Assembly: GCA_015143295.1 (NCBI GenBank)
Contig: JABCRI010001478.1
Coordinates: 124,001-188,000, forward strand
Length of the DNA: 64,000 bases
Reading direction: 5' to 3'
Source: Tetracentron sinense
Taxonomy: Eukaryota; Streptophyta; Magnoliopsida; Trochodendrales; Trochodendraceae
The notes below the pieces were generated by a model. The model saw nothing but the letters and a program-made list of their open reading frames with translations. It had not been told where the DNA came from and did not search any database. Of this stretch, positions 22,220 through 34,135 are shown in pieces. Each line of letters opens with the position of its first letter. The first letter of the stretch is position 1. The position numbers and the translations under genes were made by a program.

Positions 22220-22581
22220 GTCCCCTCATAGGTGACTTGAAGTTTGTCCCAAATTTCCTTAGCCGAGTCACAACCCGACACCCTATTGAATTCTTGAGGG
22301 CTTAATGCACAGTATAGATTGCTAATAGCCTTATCATTTATCTGAATGAGTTTAATGTCTACCTCATTCCATTTTTCCTCTACTTTAGGGAATTTAACAC
22401 CATCCACAATTTTTATGGGCAGATGTTGACCTTTGACTGTGATTTTCCAGCATTCATAGTTAAGGGCTTGGATGTAATACATCATACGGGTTTTCCAGTA
22501 GTTATAGTTCTCTCAATTGAACAATGGAGGTCTGGTAGTGGATTGACCCTCTTCTAGAGAAGTTGCAAAAATGTTTACCAT
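22220..22581 (-). pseudogene. Copia-B gag, N-terminal part
   Basis: First part of the gag continued at 1-732. It begins with ATG at 22581, reads RPPLFN then a TGA at 22513-22515, then ENYNYWKTRM, and the UBN2 start with LSPQEFNRVSGCDSAKEIW and LQVTYEGT. The reading is cut at GTCCC (22220-22224) by the Tat solo LTR. The primer site and 5' LTR lie directly upstream (22630-24082). Confidence 0.87.
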
Positions 22582-22629
22582 AGATTAGATCTTTAACTCT
22601 AAGATGGTTAAATCTGAATATAGAGTCCT

Positions 22630-22644
22630 TACTCTGATACCAAT
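22630..22644 (-). other. Primer binding site of Copia-B
   Basis: TTGGTATCAGAGT on the minus strand next to the LTR end; initiator tRNA-Met type with one mismatch. Confidence 0.82.
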
Positions 22645-24082
22645 TGTTGCCCAGATATTGACCCTAAAGGGGGGGTGATTAGGGTATATGCAAATTAAAA
22701 AATAATTTTTCCCTTTGAATATGGAATTAAATTGACAATGAGAAAGCTACTTAACAGTTCTAAAATATATGCAATAGAGAAATTAAAGTGGAGAGTTAGA
22801 GAGAGCAAACACTTAGTCTTTGTTCACGAGGTTCGACAACTTGTCTATGTCCCCGCCTTTCAGCTTCCAACTTCAAGGATTCACACGAATTTTATTCTCA
22901 AATCGATTAGACTACTTTCAGGCGAGTCCTAACCTTTACAATCTCTCTTCACAGGTCAAGATAGAACCTTTCCTTGAAAGAGCACAACCCACTCTTAACT
23001 TCTTTGAAGTAGCAACTTCAATTTGCAAGAATCCAAAGATTCTTGACTTCTCTTTTACAAAGATGTTTTTGGATTAGTAATCCAAAATAAATGCTCCTGA
23101 TTTGAGCTGGATAAGAGTGGACAAAAACTTTAATAAATCTCTCAGATAAATGGAGTTGAATAGCTCAAATGAGAATTTGAGGATTTCTAAGTGTATGATT
23201 GATGATGAAATCAATGTAAACAAAGGAGTAGATGATTGGAGTTATTGTAATAATCAAGTATTCTATTTTGTTCATAAATGAACTCCTTTTATAGCTCATG
23301 ATCCAATATGACCGTTGGTGAAGCATTAAAAGCAAATAAAGTCGTTGAGAAATAGCTATTATAGCGTTTTCAGGATTAGGCTTCAATTCGTCGGTGAAAC
23401 TGGGTCACCCAGTTCATTTTGTCGCCGAATACAAAAATAGTAAGCTCAAGAATTTTTCCTATCGCCATTTCGTCACCGAAGTTAGATCACCCATGTGATT
23501 TCGTCGACAAAATCAGAGCAAACTCTGTTTTTTATTTGATTCAGACCTTAATGATGAGAATGAATTCCCAGGTCATTTGGCTTTCCTTTAACATGAATTT
23601 TATTATTTCTTAGGACCTTAAAATGATGTCCAATATATGTCTTAAGCTCCTATGGTCAATCAAAGTATTTTGAGTATTCAACTTAGCATACTTTGAGGAC
23701 TTCTTACATAAGTCCTAGATACTCTCATAAGAAACAAAAAATACATTCATATACTTTTGAGAGCTGGTCTTCGACTTGTTATTGGATCTTATGATTTGGC
23801 TTTGTCTTCAAGAGATCCTTTTCTTTGTTGGAGATCCAACTTGGACTATGGATATAATCATGAATCTTCATTTTTACTTGAGTCCAATAGCTTGAGTTGA
23901 TCATTCACTTTTGATATTCCTTGAATGATTTCCATACTTTTTGCCTTGAGTGAAGTGCAAATTTTCTTATAATATGAAATATTCAAGCACTTAACAGAAT
24001 CATTAGTACATAAATTTCATTTCATTATTGTGTTATTATCAAAATTATTAAGGGTACCAAAGGTTATACCTTGAGGCTAACA
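22645..24082 (-). repeat. Copia-B 5' LTR
   Basis: 1438 bp. In LTR sense it starts TGTTAGCCTCAAGG (24082) and ends CTGGGCAACA (22645), next to the primer site. TATA box CTATAAAAG at 23286-23294 (minus). Upstream of it, at 23387-23515, is a cluster of TTCGGTGAC / CTGGGTCACCCAG type dyads. The element is inserted in the 5' LTR of Gyp-1; the matching duplication would be outside the window. Confidence 0.82.
23387..23515 (-). repeat. Palindrome cluster upstream of Copia-B TATA box
   Basis: Contains ACTGGGTCACCCAGT (7-bp arms) and repeated TTCGTCGGTGA / TCACCGAA and GTCGCCGAA dyads within 130 bp, ending about 90 bp before the TATA box in LTR sense. Confidence 0.65.
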
Positions 24083-24388
24083 GATTAGAAATTGATTTTA
24101 GCTTGTTATTATAATTTGAAATTCTAAATCTTCTGGTTGAGGTTTTGAGATGTGAAACCCTCAATTGAGTTATACCTTAGATAATCAAATTGAAATTGCA
24201 CCATTAAGAGGAGGAAACCCGATGCCTTGACACTTTCTCTCACTGATATTTTTCCTAAATTAATTGAACTTTGTCTATCAAAAATTTTACAAACCACTTT
24301 CCTTACTATTGTTCCTTATTTTCATTGCTCTCTGTTGATCAACAACCCCTTTACTGTAATACAAAGTACCGCATATCTTTGTATCATG
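24083..24388 (+). repeat. Gyp-1 5' LTR remnant
   Basis: About 300 bp matching 44650-44953 (end of the 3' LTR): GGAGGAAACCC and ACAAAGTACCGCATATC are shared. The rest of this LTR is left of Copia-B, outside the window. Confidence 0.8.
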
Positions 24389-24452
24389 CATGAGAAAGAT
24401 ATAAGGATCTTCTGAGTTTGTGCCCATATAATGAGTATGAAAGTTGGCGCCT

Positions 24453-25330
24453 AATAAGTTACTTCTACAAAGGGCTTACTCCTAGAGAGCGCCAATTTAT
24501 TGAGATGATGTGCAATGGGGAATTTTTCCAAAAAGACCCCGCTGAGGCAATGGATTAATTGAGTGATTTGGCTGAAAAGCCCATACTTGGAAATGACCTA
24601 GTGCTACTGAGAGCACTAATAGGTCGAGACCCACCTCCACTCCTTGTGGATGGATTTTTCACCTGAGAGAAGATGATAATCTAACAGATGCCTCCTAGAA
24701 ATTTCACTACACCTCAATTTTCTACACCTAATGTATCATCACCATCTCAGAGTTCTCTTGAGGAGATATTGCATGCTTTCATAAATGTTCAAGGTAAATC
24801 AAATCAAAAATTTGAAGCATTATTCACTCAAATGATTGATGATATTAAGGAAGTTAGAAATCATGTATCTAAGTTGACAAATTTTTTGAGTTTTAATGAG
24901 AAAGGGAGATTCCCTTCCTAAACTCAACAAAACCCTCAAGGTCAACAGATAGTACAAGGCTCTACCCTAAAAAAGAAAGACTTTGAGTAGATTAATGTTA
25001 TTACTATTCGTAGTGGAAAAGCAAAAGACATCTCTAACTCTACCCAAGAGCCGGAGGATGAAACCAATGACACGATTAATATTGATGTTGATGTGTCTGA
25101 AACTAGTGAGGTAGTTCGAAGTTCTATCTCTATGTCATTTTCTCATGCCTTAAAATCATCAAGGAAATCGGATTATAATACTGAAATCTTAGAAAATCTT
25201 AGGCAAGTGAAAATAAATCTCCCACTTTTGCATCTTATCAAACAAGTACTCACTTATGCCAAGATTTTAAAAGATTTATGCACCATCAAAAGGAAGCACC
25301 ATGTGAAGAAAACTGTTTTTCTCACATAAC
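24453..25330 (+). pseudogene. Gyp-1 gag remnant
   Basis: A degraded gag C-terminal part. Readable pieces are YYKGLTPRERQFIEMMCNG and a region with EILHAFINVQGKSNQKFEAL and VRNHVSKLTNFL. A later stretch (VITIRSGK) leads to KINLPLLHLIKQVLTYAKI, the usual sequence just before the protease in this lineage. Several in-frame stops (for example at about 24555, 24919 and 25327). No zinc knuckle is visible. Most of the N-terminal gag appears deleted between the LTR and 24453. Confidence 0.72.
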
Positions 25331-25336
25331 AAGTAA

Positions 25337-25760
25337 GTGCTCTAATTCAACATAGAATTCCTCTCAAATATAAAGACCCTGGGTGCCCTACAATTTCTTG
25401 TATTATCGGGGACCATGATTTTGAACAAGCTTTGCTTGATCTTGTGGCAAGTCTTAACTTAACGCCCTACTCAGTTTATTTACAAATTGGCCTAGGAGAA
25501 ATACAACCCACTACTGTGGTGTTACAATTGGTTGACCGATCTGTAAGGAAACTGAGGGGAGTAGTAGAGGATGTGTTGGTCCAGGTAGATAAATTTTATT
25601 ATCTTGTTAATTTTCTTATCTTGGACACAATCTGTGGTGAATGCTGATTCTAAAATCCCAATTATTCTTGGTAGACAATTCCTTACTACATCTAATGCTT
25701 TAATTAATTATAGGAATGGGCTAATGAAATTATCTTTTGGAAATATGACCCTATAGGTTA
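25337..25760 (+). pseudogene. Gyp-1 aspartic protease remnant
   Basis: Retropepsin-like domain: CIIGDHDFEQALLDLVASLNL matches the active-site region of plant Gypsy proteases, where the usual motif is DLGAS. Here the glycine is valine (DLVAS, about 25438-25452), which should inactivate it. Downstream VLVQVDKFYYLVNFLILDT and, in another frame, IPIILGRQFL-type sequence (about 25655-25690) follow, so a frame change lies near 25640. Confidence 0.75.
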
Positions 25761-26079
25761 ATATTTTCAATATAGGCAAACAATTGTCAGGACATGATGA
25801 GTGTGAAACTACAAACTGGATCGAAGCAGTTGTGCAAGAAGAATTCAAATCACCAAATTCATCTAACTCTTGAAATTCTTCTTGCTAATTCTTATTGATA
25901 TTAATTCTTTCAATAAAAATGAGCTTGCTGAAATTTGTGCTTTATTTAATGCACAGGTTCCAGGGACAAAAGGTTGGCAACCATGATTTGAGGAGCTACC
26001 TAACGAAAAGCCAAAGTCCCTACCCTCCAGTGTTGAAGTGCCAAATCTAGAGCTTAAGAAACTGTCAAATGGTTTGAAA

Positions 26080-26474
26080 CATGCCTTTCTAGGCCTAGGT
26101 GATACCTTTCATGTTGTAATTTCTTCTGTATTATCTCAACTCTAGGAAGGTAAATTGCTGAAAATTTTAAATGATCATAAATCTGCTATTGGATGGATTG
26201 TAGCAGATATTAAGGGAATAAGCCCTTTAATGTGCCTCCACCAGATAAATCTTGAAGAAGAGGCTAAGGCCTCTAGAGACCCCCAGCGCAGACTAGACCC
26301 CACTATTAAAGAAGTTGTAAAATCTGAAGTTTTAAAACTATTGGATGCGGATATTATTTACCCAATTGCCAATAGTAAATGGGTTAGTCCTACACAGGTG
26401 GTCCATAAGAAGTTAGGAGTCACTGTTGTATAGAATGAGCTTGGAGAGCTAGTCCCCACTAAATTAGTGACCGG
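26080..26474 (+). pseudogene. Gyp-1 reverse transcriptase, N-terminal part
   Basis: RT start of a Gypsy pol: LLKILNDHKSAIGWIVADIKG, then CLHQINLEEEAKASRDPQRR, LDPTIKEVVKSEVLKLLDADIIYPI and SKWVSPTQVVHKK. It breaks at ACCGG (26470-26474), the target site of Tat-1, and resumes at 37411. A TAG at about 26431 precedes the break. Confidence 0.82.
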
Positions 26475-28754
26475 TGTAGACCCAGGATTTTAACCCCACT
26501 CCCGATCAGGATTTAACCCAAGGAGGAATAGTGCTCAAAATGTAGAAAAGAGATAGTCGCCACCTATTTAGATTGTTAGGAAAAATAGGGCTCCTTAAAA
26601 GGATGGATAAGGCTTTGGTCTGGAAATAGAGTTCAAGGTAAGGATTCATTTGAGTCAGGGGAAGGTGTTAGGCACCCCTAAACTCTCATCCGAAGATGGT
26701 TACCTACTCTCTAAGTCTGAATTAAAGTGGGGGAAACCATAAAGGAAGCTTGTATTTAATATATATGCTGACAGATGTTATATGAACAGTAATGTACATG
26801 TTTAAAATAAGCAGGGACAGGATAGGGGTTCTATCCTAGGTGAGCTGAACCTGATCAGGGTTGCCTACGTATCCACTGTTAGTAAAATCAAGTCACACGT
26901 AGTTCTAGATAGGTAATTGATGGTTTTATTTGTTTTGTTTAGATTATGGGTGTTTGATAGGCTGAGACTTGTCTTTGGATGTTAGGGTATTTTTGAATGG
27001 TTTGGGCTCCTATTCAGGAGCGTTTGAGCCTTTTATGCTTTTGTCGGGGAGCATTTGGATAGTTTTAGCTCATGTCAAGGAGCATTTGGTTGGGTTAGGG
27101 TTTGATAGGATTTGAACCAGAGTTTGACCGAGGTTCGGACAGAGGTTTGGCTAAGGCAAGTAGGGTTTGAACCAGGGTTTGAACCGAGGTTCGGACAGAG
27201 GTTCGATTAGGTAAGTAAGGTTCCACTGTTAGTGAAATCAAGCCACACGTAGTTCTAGATGGGTAATTGATGGTTTGATTTGTTTTTTTTAGATTGTGGG
27301 TGTTTGATAGGCTGAGACTTGTCTTTCCGTTAGGGTGTTTTTGAATGGTTTGGGCTCCTATTCAGGAGCGTTTGAGCCTTTTATGCTCTTGCCGGGGAGC
27401 ATTTGGATAGTTTTAGCTCATGTCAAGGAGCATTTGATTGGGTTAGGGTTTGATAGGATTTGAACCAGAGTTTGACCGAGGTTCGGACAGAGGTTCGACT
27501 AGGTAAGTAGGGTTTGAACCAGGATTTGAACCCAGGTTCGGACAGAGGTTTGATAGGGTTTGGTAAGTTTGAATCGAAGTTCGGGCAGAGGTTCGACAGG
27601 GTAGGCTAAGTTTGAACCGAAGTTCGGGCAGAGGTTCGACATGGTAGGCTATGTTTGAACCAAAGTTCGGGCAAAGGTTCGACAGGATAGGCTAAGTTTG
27701 AACTAAAGTTTGAGCAGAGGTTCGACAGGTTAAGCTAGGTTTAAGTAAAACCGGACAGGGGTTCGACAGGGTAAGCAGTCTAAGTATTAAAAAAATAATA
27801 AAATAGTTAAAACTAATAAAAAAAACTAAGCAAATGTCAGATTTTGACGATATTTTACCTTCTGAAAAATTTAAAAGATTTATGAAAAGGGGTCCCAAGA
27901 ATCGACCCTTCGCAATCGACTTTCTCGGGAATCTGGGCGCGCTAAGTAGAAGTTTGAAATCGAAAAGGGAGAGAGAGGGAAAAGGAATTGGTGAGAAATG
28001 AAGGAAGAGAGGGGGGGTATTTATAGTGTTTCAGAATAGTGCCCCTGCCGTTTTAAAGGGCGCAATTTAATATATTTTAATGAATTGTAAAGTGGTGTGA
28101 ACAGTGGGGCGGCAACCCGGATAACACTAAATCCGCGCCGTTTTAAAAGGTGAGATTTAATATATTTTATTATAGACAAATAAAATAATAAAAAATGAAG
28201 TTAACAGTACAAGTGGGGCCCACATGGTTCCGTGCCTTTTAAAAGGGTGAGGTTGCCCCTTGGGGCCTGTTTGGCCTTTCAAAAAACTATTTTTTGGGGT
28301 TTTTTAGCTTATGCTCTTATTTGCTGAAAAACAGTTTGTGTCGTTTTAAGCCCATTTTGAGCCCAAAAATAGCCGAAATTGAACCAAAAAATTTGAAAAA
28401 TTATTTAGGATGAATCATAACTTTCGACCACTTTTTAGGGGCGTTTTGGTCATTTTACACTCCAGGGGCATTTCGGTCATTTTCTACTGTTTTAAGCCCA
28501 ATTTAATTCCAAAAATAGTCAAAAGTCATCAAAAAATTTGTAAAATCATTTTGGACAAAATGAAAACCGTTTAGCACTTTTTCAGTTGTTTTTTGGTCAT
28601 TTTTCACCCTAGGGGCATTTTGGTCATTTTCTACCTGAGGGGCGTTTTTTAGAAATCGAAGCCCATGGAAAGAGAGTTTTAAAAGAGGGTTTTTTAAAGG
28701 GTTTTTAGAGGTGTTCAAAGAGAAAAAAGGGGGTGCAAAATTGAGGTGTTTATA
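26475..28754 (-). repeat. Tat-1 3' LTR (2280 bp)
   Basis: Contains GGTTGCCTACGTATCC blocks and TTGAACCGAAGTTCGGGCAGAGG tandem units of about 42 bp (27500-27780). An internal duplication of about 345 bp (26876-27221 and 27222-27540) is absent from the right LTR and accounts for the longer length. TATA box, reversed, near 28018 (TATAAATA). Confidence 0.85.
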
Positions 28755-29607
28755 GTTGCCCTGTTTTGTCGGAGGGTGCGGTCACGTGAACGACAAAGAC
28801 TGATAACGTTTCAATTTTGCATGCATGTGTGTGGAAAACCTGAAAAAAGATAGAGGAAAAGATAAACTCTACTTAGACTGCTTGCCAGGGACTGGATGAC
28901 TGAAGGGTGACAAAGGACGGGTGCGCTCATGCCAAGTCGGCACTTACTGGGATGGAGAGGGTTATGGTGTATGAAGCTGCTTGCTAATCGATCACACGAC
29001 CAAATAGCGGGGTGCATGATGCAAGTGAGTGAGATGCAAGTGGGTGAGATGCAAGTGAATGATGATTGTTGCAAAACTAGCTTCATAAGAGGCCGCAACT
29101 GATGGTCGATCAGACAACCGTTTCAGTTACTCCTCGAAGAGTGAGTAAGCAATGTAGTTCAGTGCAGTGAAGTGTGTAAGACTGGCTTCACAAAAGGCCA
29201 CAACTGATGGTCAATTAGACAACCGTGTTAGTTACTCATTTAAGAGTGAGCAAGTAATGCAGTGTAGTGTACAAGACTTGTTTAATAAGAGGCCGCAACT
29301 GATGGTTGATCAAACAACCGTGTCAGTTACTCCTTTAAGAGTGAGCAGGTATTGCAGTGCAGTGTATGAAGTGTACAAGACTTGTTTCACAGGAGGCCGC
29401 AACTGATGGTCGATCAGACAACCGTGTCAGTTACTCCTTTAAGAGTGAGCAAGTATTGTAGTGATGTACGGTGAAATGTGAACATGTGGTGAAAGATGCA
29501 AATGAGTGAAGGTTGGTTACACAACCAGCTTCACGAGAGGCCGCAACTGAAGGTCGATCAGACAACTGTTCAGTTACTCCTTCAAAAAATGGGTAAGATG
29601 CAATTAG
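28755..29607 (-). repeat. Tat-1 internal repeats, family 1
   Basis: Five copies of about 90-145 bp, each starting AGGCCGCAACTGATGGTCG, at about 29086, 29201, 29292, 29396 and 29540. Each includes AACTGA...TCAGTT inverted segments. No coding sequence supported. Confidence 0.75.
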
Positions 29608-30114
29608 TGCTGACAACTGCGTGGTTAACTCACTGGGTACTATGCCATGATGCAAGCAACCGCACGGTTGCCCCACCGGGTAAGATGCTATGGTGCAGAC
29701 AATCGTGCGGTTGCCCTACCGGGTACTATGCCATGGTGCAGACAACTGTACGGTTGCCCCATCGGGTAAGATGCTATGGTGCAGACAACCACGCGGTTGC
29801 CCCACCGAGTACTAAGCTATGGTGCAGACAAGCGCACGGTTGTCCCACCAGGTACTATGCTATGGCGCAGACAACCACGTGGTTGCCCCATTGGGTAAGA
29901 TACTTTGGTGCTGACAACCACGCGGTTGCCTCACCGGGTACTATGCTATGGTGCAGACAACCGCGCGGTTGCCTCACCGGGTAAGATGCTATGGTGCAGA
30001 TAACCACGCGGTTGCCTCACCGGGTAAGATGCTATGGTGTACAAAACCATGCGGTTGCTCCACTGGGTACTATGCTATGGTGCAGACAACCGTGTTGCCT
30101 CACTGGGTAAGATA
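29608..30114 (-). repeat. Tat-1 internal minisatellite with CAACCGCGCGGTTG palindrome
   Basis: About twelve tandem units of roughly 43 bp (TGCAGACAACCGCGCGG, then TTGCCTCACCGGGTAAGATG). The best unit holds the 14-bp perfect palindrome CAACCGCGCGGTTG. Long open frames cross it in repeat phase and are not taken as genes. Confidence 0.85.
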
Positions 30115-32452
30115 CCAGCAAGATGAATGAAGTCAAGTTTGAAGGGGTCGCACGATCACTTCAGCACAAGTAAGCAAGAAGATGTATAAGTGGAGATAGC
30201 CACATGGCTAGTCCACGAGCATGTTTGGTAAGCAAGCAGTGTATGGTGAATGGAGACAGCCACGTGGTTGCTCTATTTTACCAGCAAGATGCATGAATGA
30301 GGAAAGCTACACGGCTAACCTATGAGAAAGCAAATTGTAAGGCTATTGAGGATTGGTTACACAACCGTCTCCACTGAGAATGAATGCAAAGCAAGCAAAT
30401 GAATACGATATATGTATAAATGAAGATAGCTACATGGCTAGTTCATGAGCAAGCAAAATGTAGATGCATGAAAGGAGATAGCCACGTGGCTTATCCATAA
30501 GCAAGAAAATGAAATGAATGATGGGGTATGAGGGGCGAGAGAATGGAGCATGACCCTGAGCCTCTATCTAATATCTGCCCTCTGCCTGATGTATTAAAAT
30601 TTCACTGAGGTTATGCCTAGATTTGTCCAACTGAAATAATCTGCCAGGATAATCTGCTTGAACCGATCTCAAGTTCAGGAGAACCGATTGCACTGCCGAA
30701 AGGATTAGCCAAATTTGAGCTGACTTGTGTGAGGACATGCCTCTGACTGATTGACCTGACATGACAGACTGATGTCTTGGTGATAGATTAACGAAATGAC
30801 TTGACAGACTGACAGATTGACATAAGTATTTTGAAAGATGTCCGATATTGCCTATTGATGGGAAGCCTAGCTAGGATTCCTTTGCCTTAGAAAGAAATTG
30901 AATAAGTCTCGGTTGATAGCTTCTGAAATAGATAGGTAAATCTGCTCAAGGATGTCCTCGCCAGATGCCAGATGCATAAGATAGTGCTTGACCGTACTAG
31001 CTGATTGCTGCTGGTGGCGCTTGATATGAAAGCTCGCACTTTATGATTTTCCCTTTTTTGCCCCTGGACCTTAACAGGTTTCACCAGGACTGGGTTCACG
31101 TTATTTTTGCGCACTAACAGGATTGATAATTCCATACTAAGCCCGTGAAATCGGAAATTTGTATTTATCCCTTTTTTGCCCTTGGAATGACCAAGTCTTG
31201 GGGTCGCACAATTTTTGCGCAATGAGGCCGTTTCTGGTTTTCACTCACGTATGCGTAATTGACTAATTTGTTCCCTTTTTTATCCCTGGCAACAATGTCA
31301 GGGCTGGGCTCGCATAATTTTTGCGCCTTAGTACCATTTCTAGTTTTCACTAGGCCTGCGATTTTTGAGAAGCTGATCTGTCTTCTCCCGTCATTGCCTG
31401 GTAAAATGGTAGAGATTAATGCTTCTGACCACTGATGCTCAAGTCCTTTCAGAGATCAATGAGGGCTTAGTTACTAGGAAGAAACGTAGTAGGGGTAAAA
31501 ATGATTGAGGCTCAAAATTTACTTGTCGGGGATAGGACACCCTAAAATATTTTTGCTGCACGCAGAGACGGAACCAGTTGGCTTCTCTTCATCATTTTGG
31601 AGATTTTCCCTTTTTGCTCTTTTCTTTCTTCTCTTTTTTTTTCTTTGCTTTTTTTTTTGTCGACTCTTTGTGCTCTGTATAGAGATAGTTGTCTGGTATT
31701 GATGAAAAGTTGTCATAATGTGACCGAACTTGTTTTAGGTTGCCTACGTATCCATGATCAGTGGAATCAGGTCATATCGTAGTTCAAAATAAGCTTTGCT
31801 TTTGATTGGTTGGATTCTACTCTGTTGATTTTTCATTCATAGGGTGCCCGAGTGTATGGGTTTAGAAAGAAAGGCTATTAGGCTCGACGGGCTAACTAGC
31901 GTATGTTATTGCATGGGTACGAAAGAGATTTTAAGGGTTAACCAAGGATGGCCTCCTATCCTTTCTTTGATTGGTCAAGAGCATATGTGGTCATTGCATT
32001 ATCCTTATTCAAATATGTTTAATGCTTGATAGCTCGGGGAGGTCTTCGTCGCTCATTTGCTTCTCGTCTTCTGATGGATTGGTAGTTCGCCTTGAAATCT
32101 TTGGCGAGCAGAGTACCTTTCTAGTTCATAAGAGGGTCATGAGTTTTTAGATTACTCACCCGATGATCAATTCTCCTTTGCAGGCTTAGAATCTAGTTCA
32201 GTCCTCAAAACTAGGCATCTCAGAGTAATAAGCAAGATAGATTTTAACAAAAGTGGGAAATTCCATTAGAGTATGAAAGGATGTACAGACTCAATTGCGG
32301 AAGATAAAGACAGGTGGCCACTGGCCAATATGTTAACTGACAGGGAAGACTTCGATTTGGGCCATCATGGCCATTTACAAAAAAGAAATTATGGAATAAA
32401 CCAAAAAGACAAAAAAATTGGTGAGACTGCTCAAAGTCGGCTATAGAGTGGC
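30115..32452 (-). other. Tat-1 internal non-coding region with further repeats
   Basis: Family 3 repeats at 30180-30500 include the 12-bp palindrome AGCCACGTGGCT near 30480, with a CACGTG core. Three units of about 110 bp with CCCTTTTTTGCCC and TTTTTGCGC lie at 31045-31345. A stray LTR-like block GGTTGCCTACGTATCC is at about 31738. No pol coding seen. Confidence 0.65.
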
Positions 32453-34135
32453 TCAGGCTGGTGTGCCTCGGTTTCCTACTGCTGCATGATTAGGGAGAGG
32501 GACCTGGTTGATGTCGGCATTCCCTGGTTGAAACTGAATCTTTCTCGTTTCAAGCATGTCTTGGATTGTGTGCTTTAGATCAAAACACATATCGATGGAA
32601 TACCCCAGGGCTTGATGATACCCACAATGCTGGTCAGCCCTGTATAACCTTGGCAGCGTGACTGGTGGCGGCTTAGGTTCCCTCAGCGTGACTAATTTCT
32701 TATCTAGTAGATAAGGGAGGAGTTGCGTCATGGTATATGGCATGGGTGAGAAGACTCTTCTCTTTTTCTGTTCAAATGTCATCTGCAGCGAGGGAAGCTG
32801 TTGCTGAGTCTGCTCAGGTTGTCGAGGTTGCTGGGGTAAATGGAGAATATGGATAGGCATTATTGTCACCATTTGCACCTCATCCTCTCTTCTCCGTGTA
32901 TCTTTTCGCAGTGGTTGAGGAAAACTAGAGGATAGCACCCCCTTAGATCCTGAGAACATGTCAACTGCTCCCACATCTCCCATTATACCCTCAATCCTGG
33001 CCCCACATTTGGCCATAGTTCTGAAGTTGGAAATAGGTTGGGCTGCTAGCAAAGTCTTAAATGGATGCTTGAGTGTGCGAAGGAATGTGGTCACCAACTC
33101 GTCCTCGGGCAGAGGAGTGATCATCTTTCCAGCAGTTTCCCTCAATTGAACAGAATATTCAATAAAGGATTCATTCTTTCTCTGAGTCATTCTCTCCAGA
33201 TCTGCTCTCTGTAGGACCAAGTCAATGTTGTAAGAGTATTGAGTGACAAATGCCTCACAGAGGCCTTATCATGTGCGGACCTTAGTTGGGTCAACCTTGG
33301 TGAACCACTGTAGGGTTGGTCCCTTCAAACTTCTCTAAAATAGCTGCACCAGCAGCTTGTCACCATGCTCTAGCTGGAACAACTTTCCGTAGTAGACTTT
33401 CAGGTGCGTCTCTGGGCATCCTTTTCCGTTGTATTTCTCAAATTCAGGCATTTTGAAGTCTCAAGGCAATTGAATGCCCGGATGCAGACACATATCTCGG
33501 AAGTCCGTGGATGGTAAGTTGTAGGACCCCTGGGCCCTCTTCACCAATTGTTCTAACCTCTCAATCCGGTCCTTGTAGAAGTCTGGGCTGTGTGCTGAGC
33601 TGGTTGATATGTCTGGCTGCTTTGTATTCTGTGCAATCCTTGCCTCCTCCTCCTCATATTGGTCAGTGCGTGGTGGCGGGATGTTGGAGGATGGTTGGTT
33701 CAACGGTAATGGATTGTGAGATGGCCGGTTTGAAGGTGATGGGTTGTGAGATGGTGGATTTGGAGGTGGTGGGTTGTGAGATGGTGGATTTGAAGGTGGT
33801 AGATTGTGAGATGGTGGATTTGGAGGTGGTGGGTTGTGAAATGGTGGATTTGGAGGTGGTGGGCTATGAGATGGCGGGTTTGATCGGTTTAAGGCGAGTG
33901 GTTCGGCGTTCGGGATAGAAGAGTAGGACGGTTGCTTCCTATTCACAGTATTCAAGATATCCTGCATGATGTTTTTCAGCTCTAGGATGCCTTGTTCAGT
34001 TTCAAATACCCTCGCCTCTATATCAGGGATTTGCTGCAGTATATGTTGAGGTGATACTGGGCTGTCAGGGTCGGTTTCCACACCTTCGACAACTTGTTGT
34101 TCTCGATCAGTTAATCTCGTGCTTACTGGAGTCAT
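32453..34135 (-). pseudogene. Tat-1 gag, broken
   Basis: Tat/Ogre-type gag. The N-terminus (34135-33880) has a leucine-zipper-like helix. Residues about 85-150 are a proline-rich tandem repeat of ten-residue NPPSHNPPPP units. The capsid part (about 33450-32960) reads MPEFEKYNGKG, LQWFTKVDPTKVRT, ERMTQRKNESFIEY and ELVTTFLRTLKHPF. Near the C-terminus CGYHQALGYSIDMCFDLKHTI resembles the atypical zinc-binding segment of this lineage. Both track segments share one frame; stops in 33221-33463 interrupt it. Would build the particle for element RNA. Confidence 0.82.

Noticed and set aside
29608..30114. CRISPR-like array
   Set aside because: Whole units are repeated without unique spacers, and this is plant nuclear DNA.
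29496..30130. Repetitive protein frames of 162 and 60 codons on the plus strand
   Set aside because: They follow the 43-bp minisatellite on the strand opposite to Tat-1 gag, and the unit length is not a multiple of three.
31505..31782. FFFLL-rich plus-strand frames suggesting a membrane peptide
   Set aside because: Low-complexity TTC/TTT tract in the Tat-1 internal region; no homologue or conserved start seen.
33511..33918. 135-codon plus-strand frame with CEMVDLEVVG repeats
   Set aside because: Shadow of the proline-rich tandem repeat of Tat-1 gag on the other strand.
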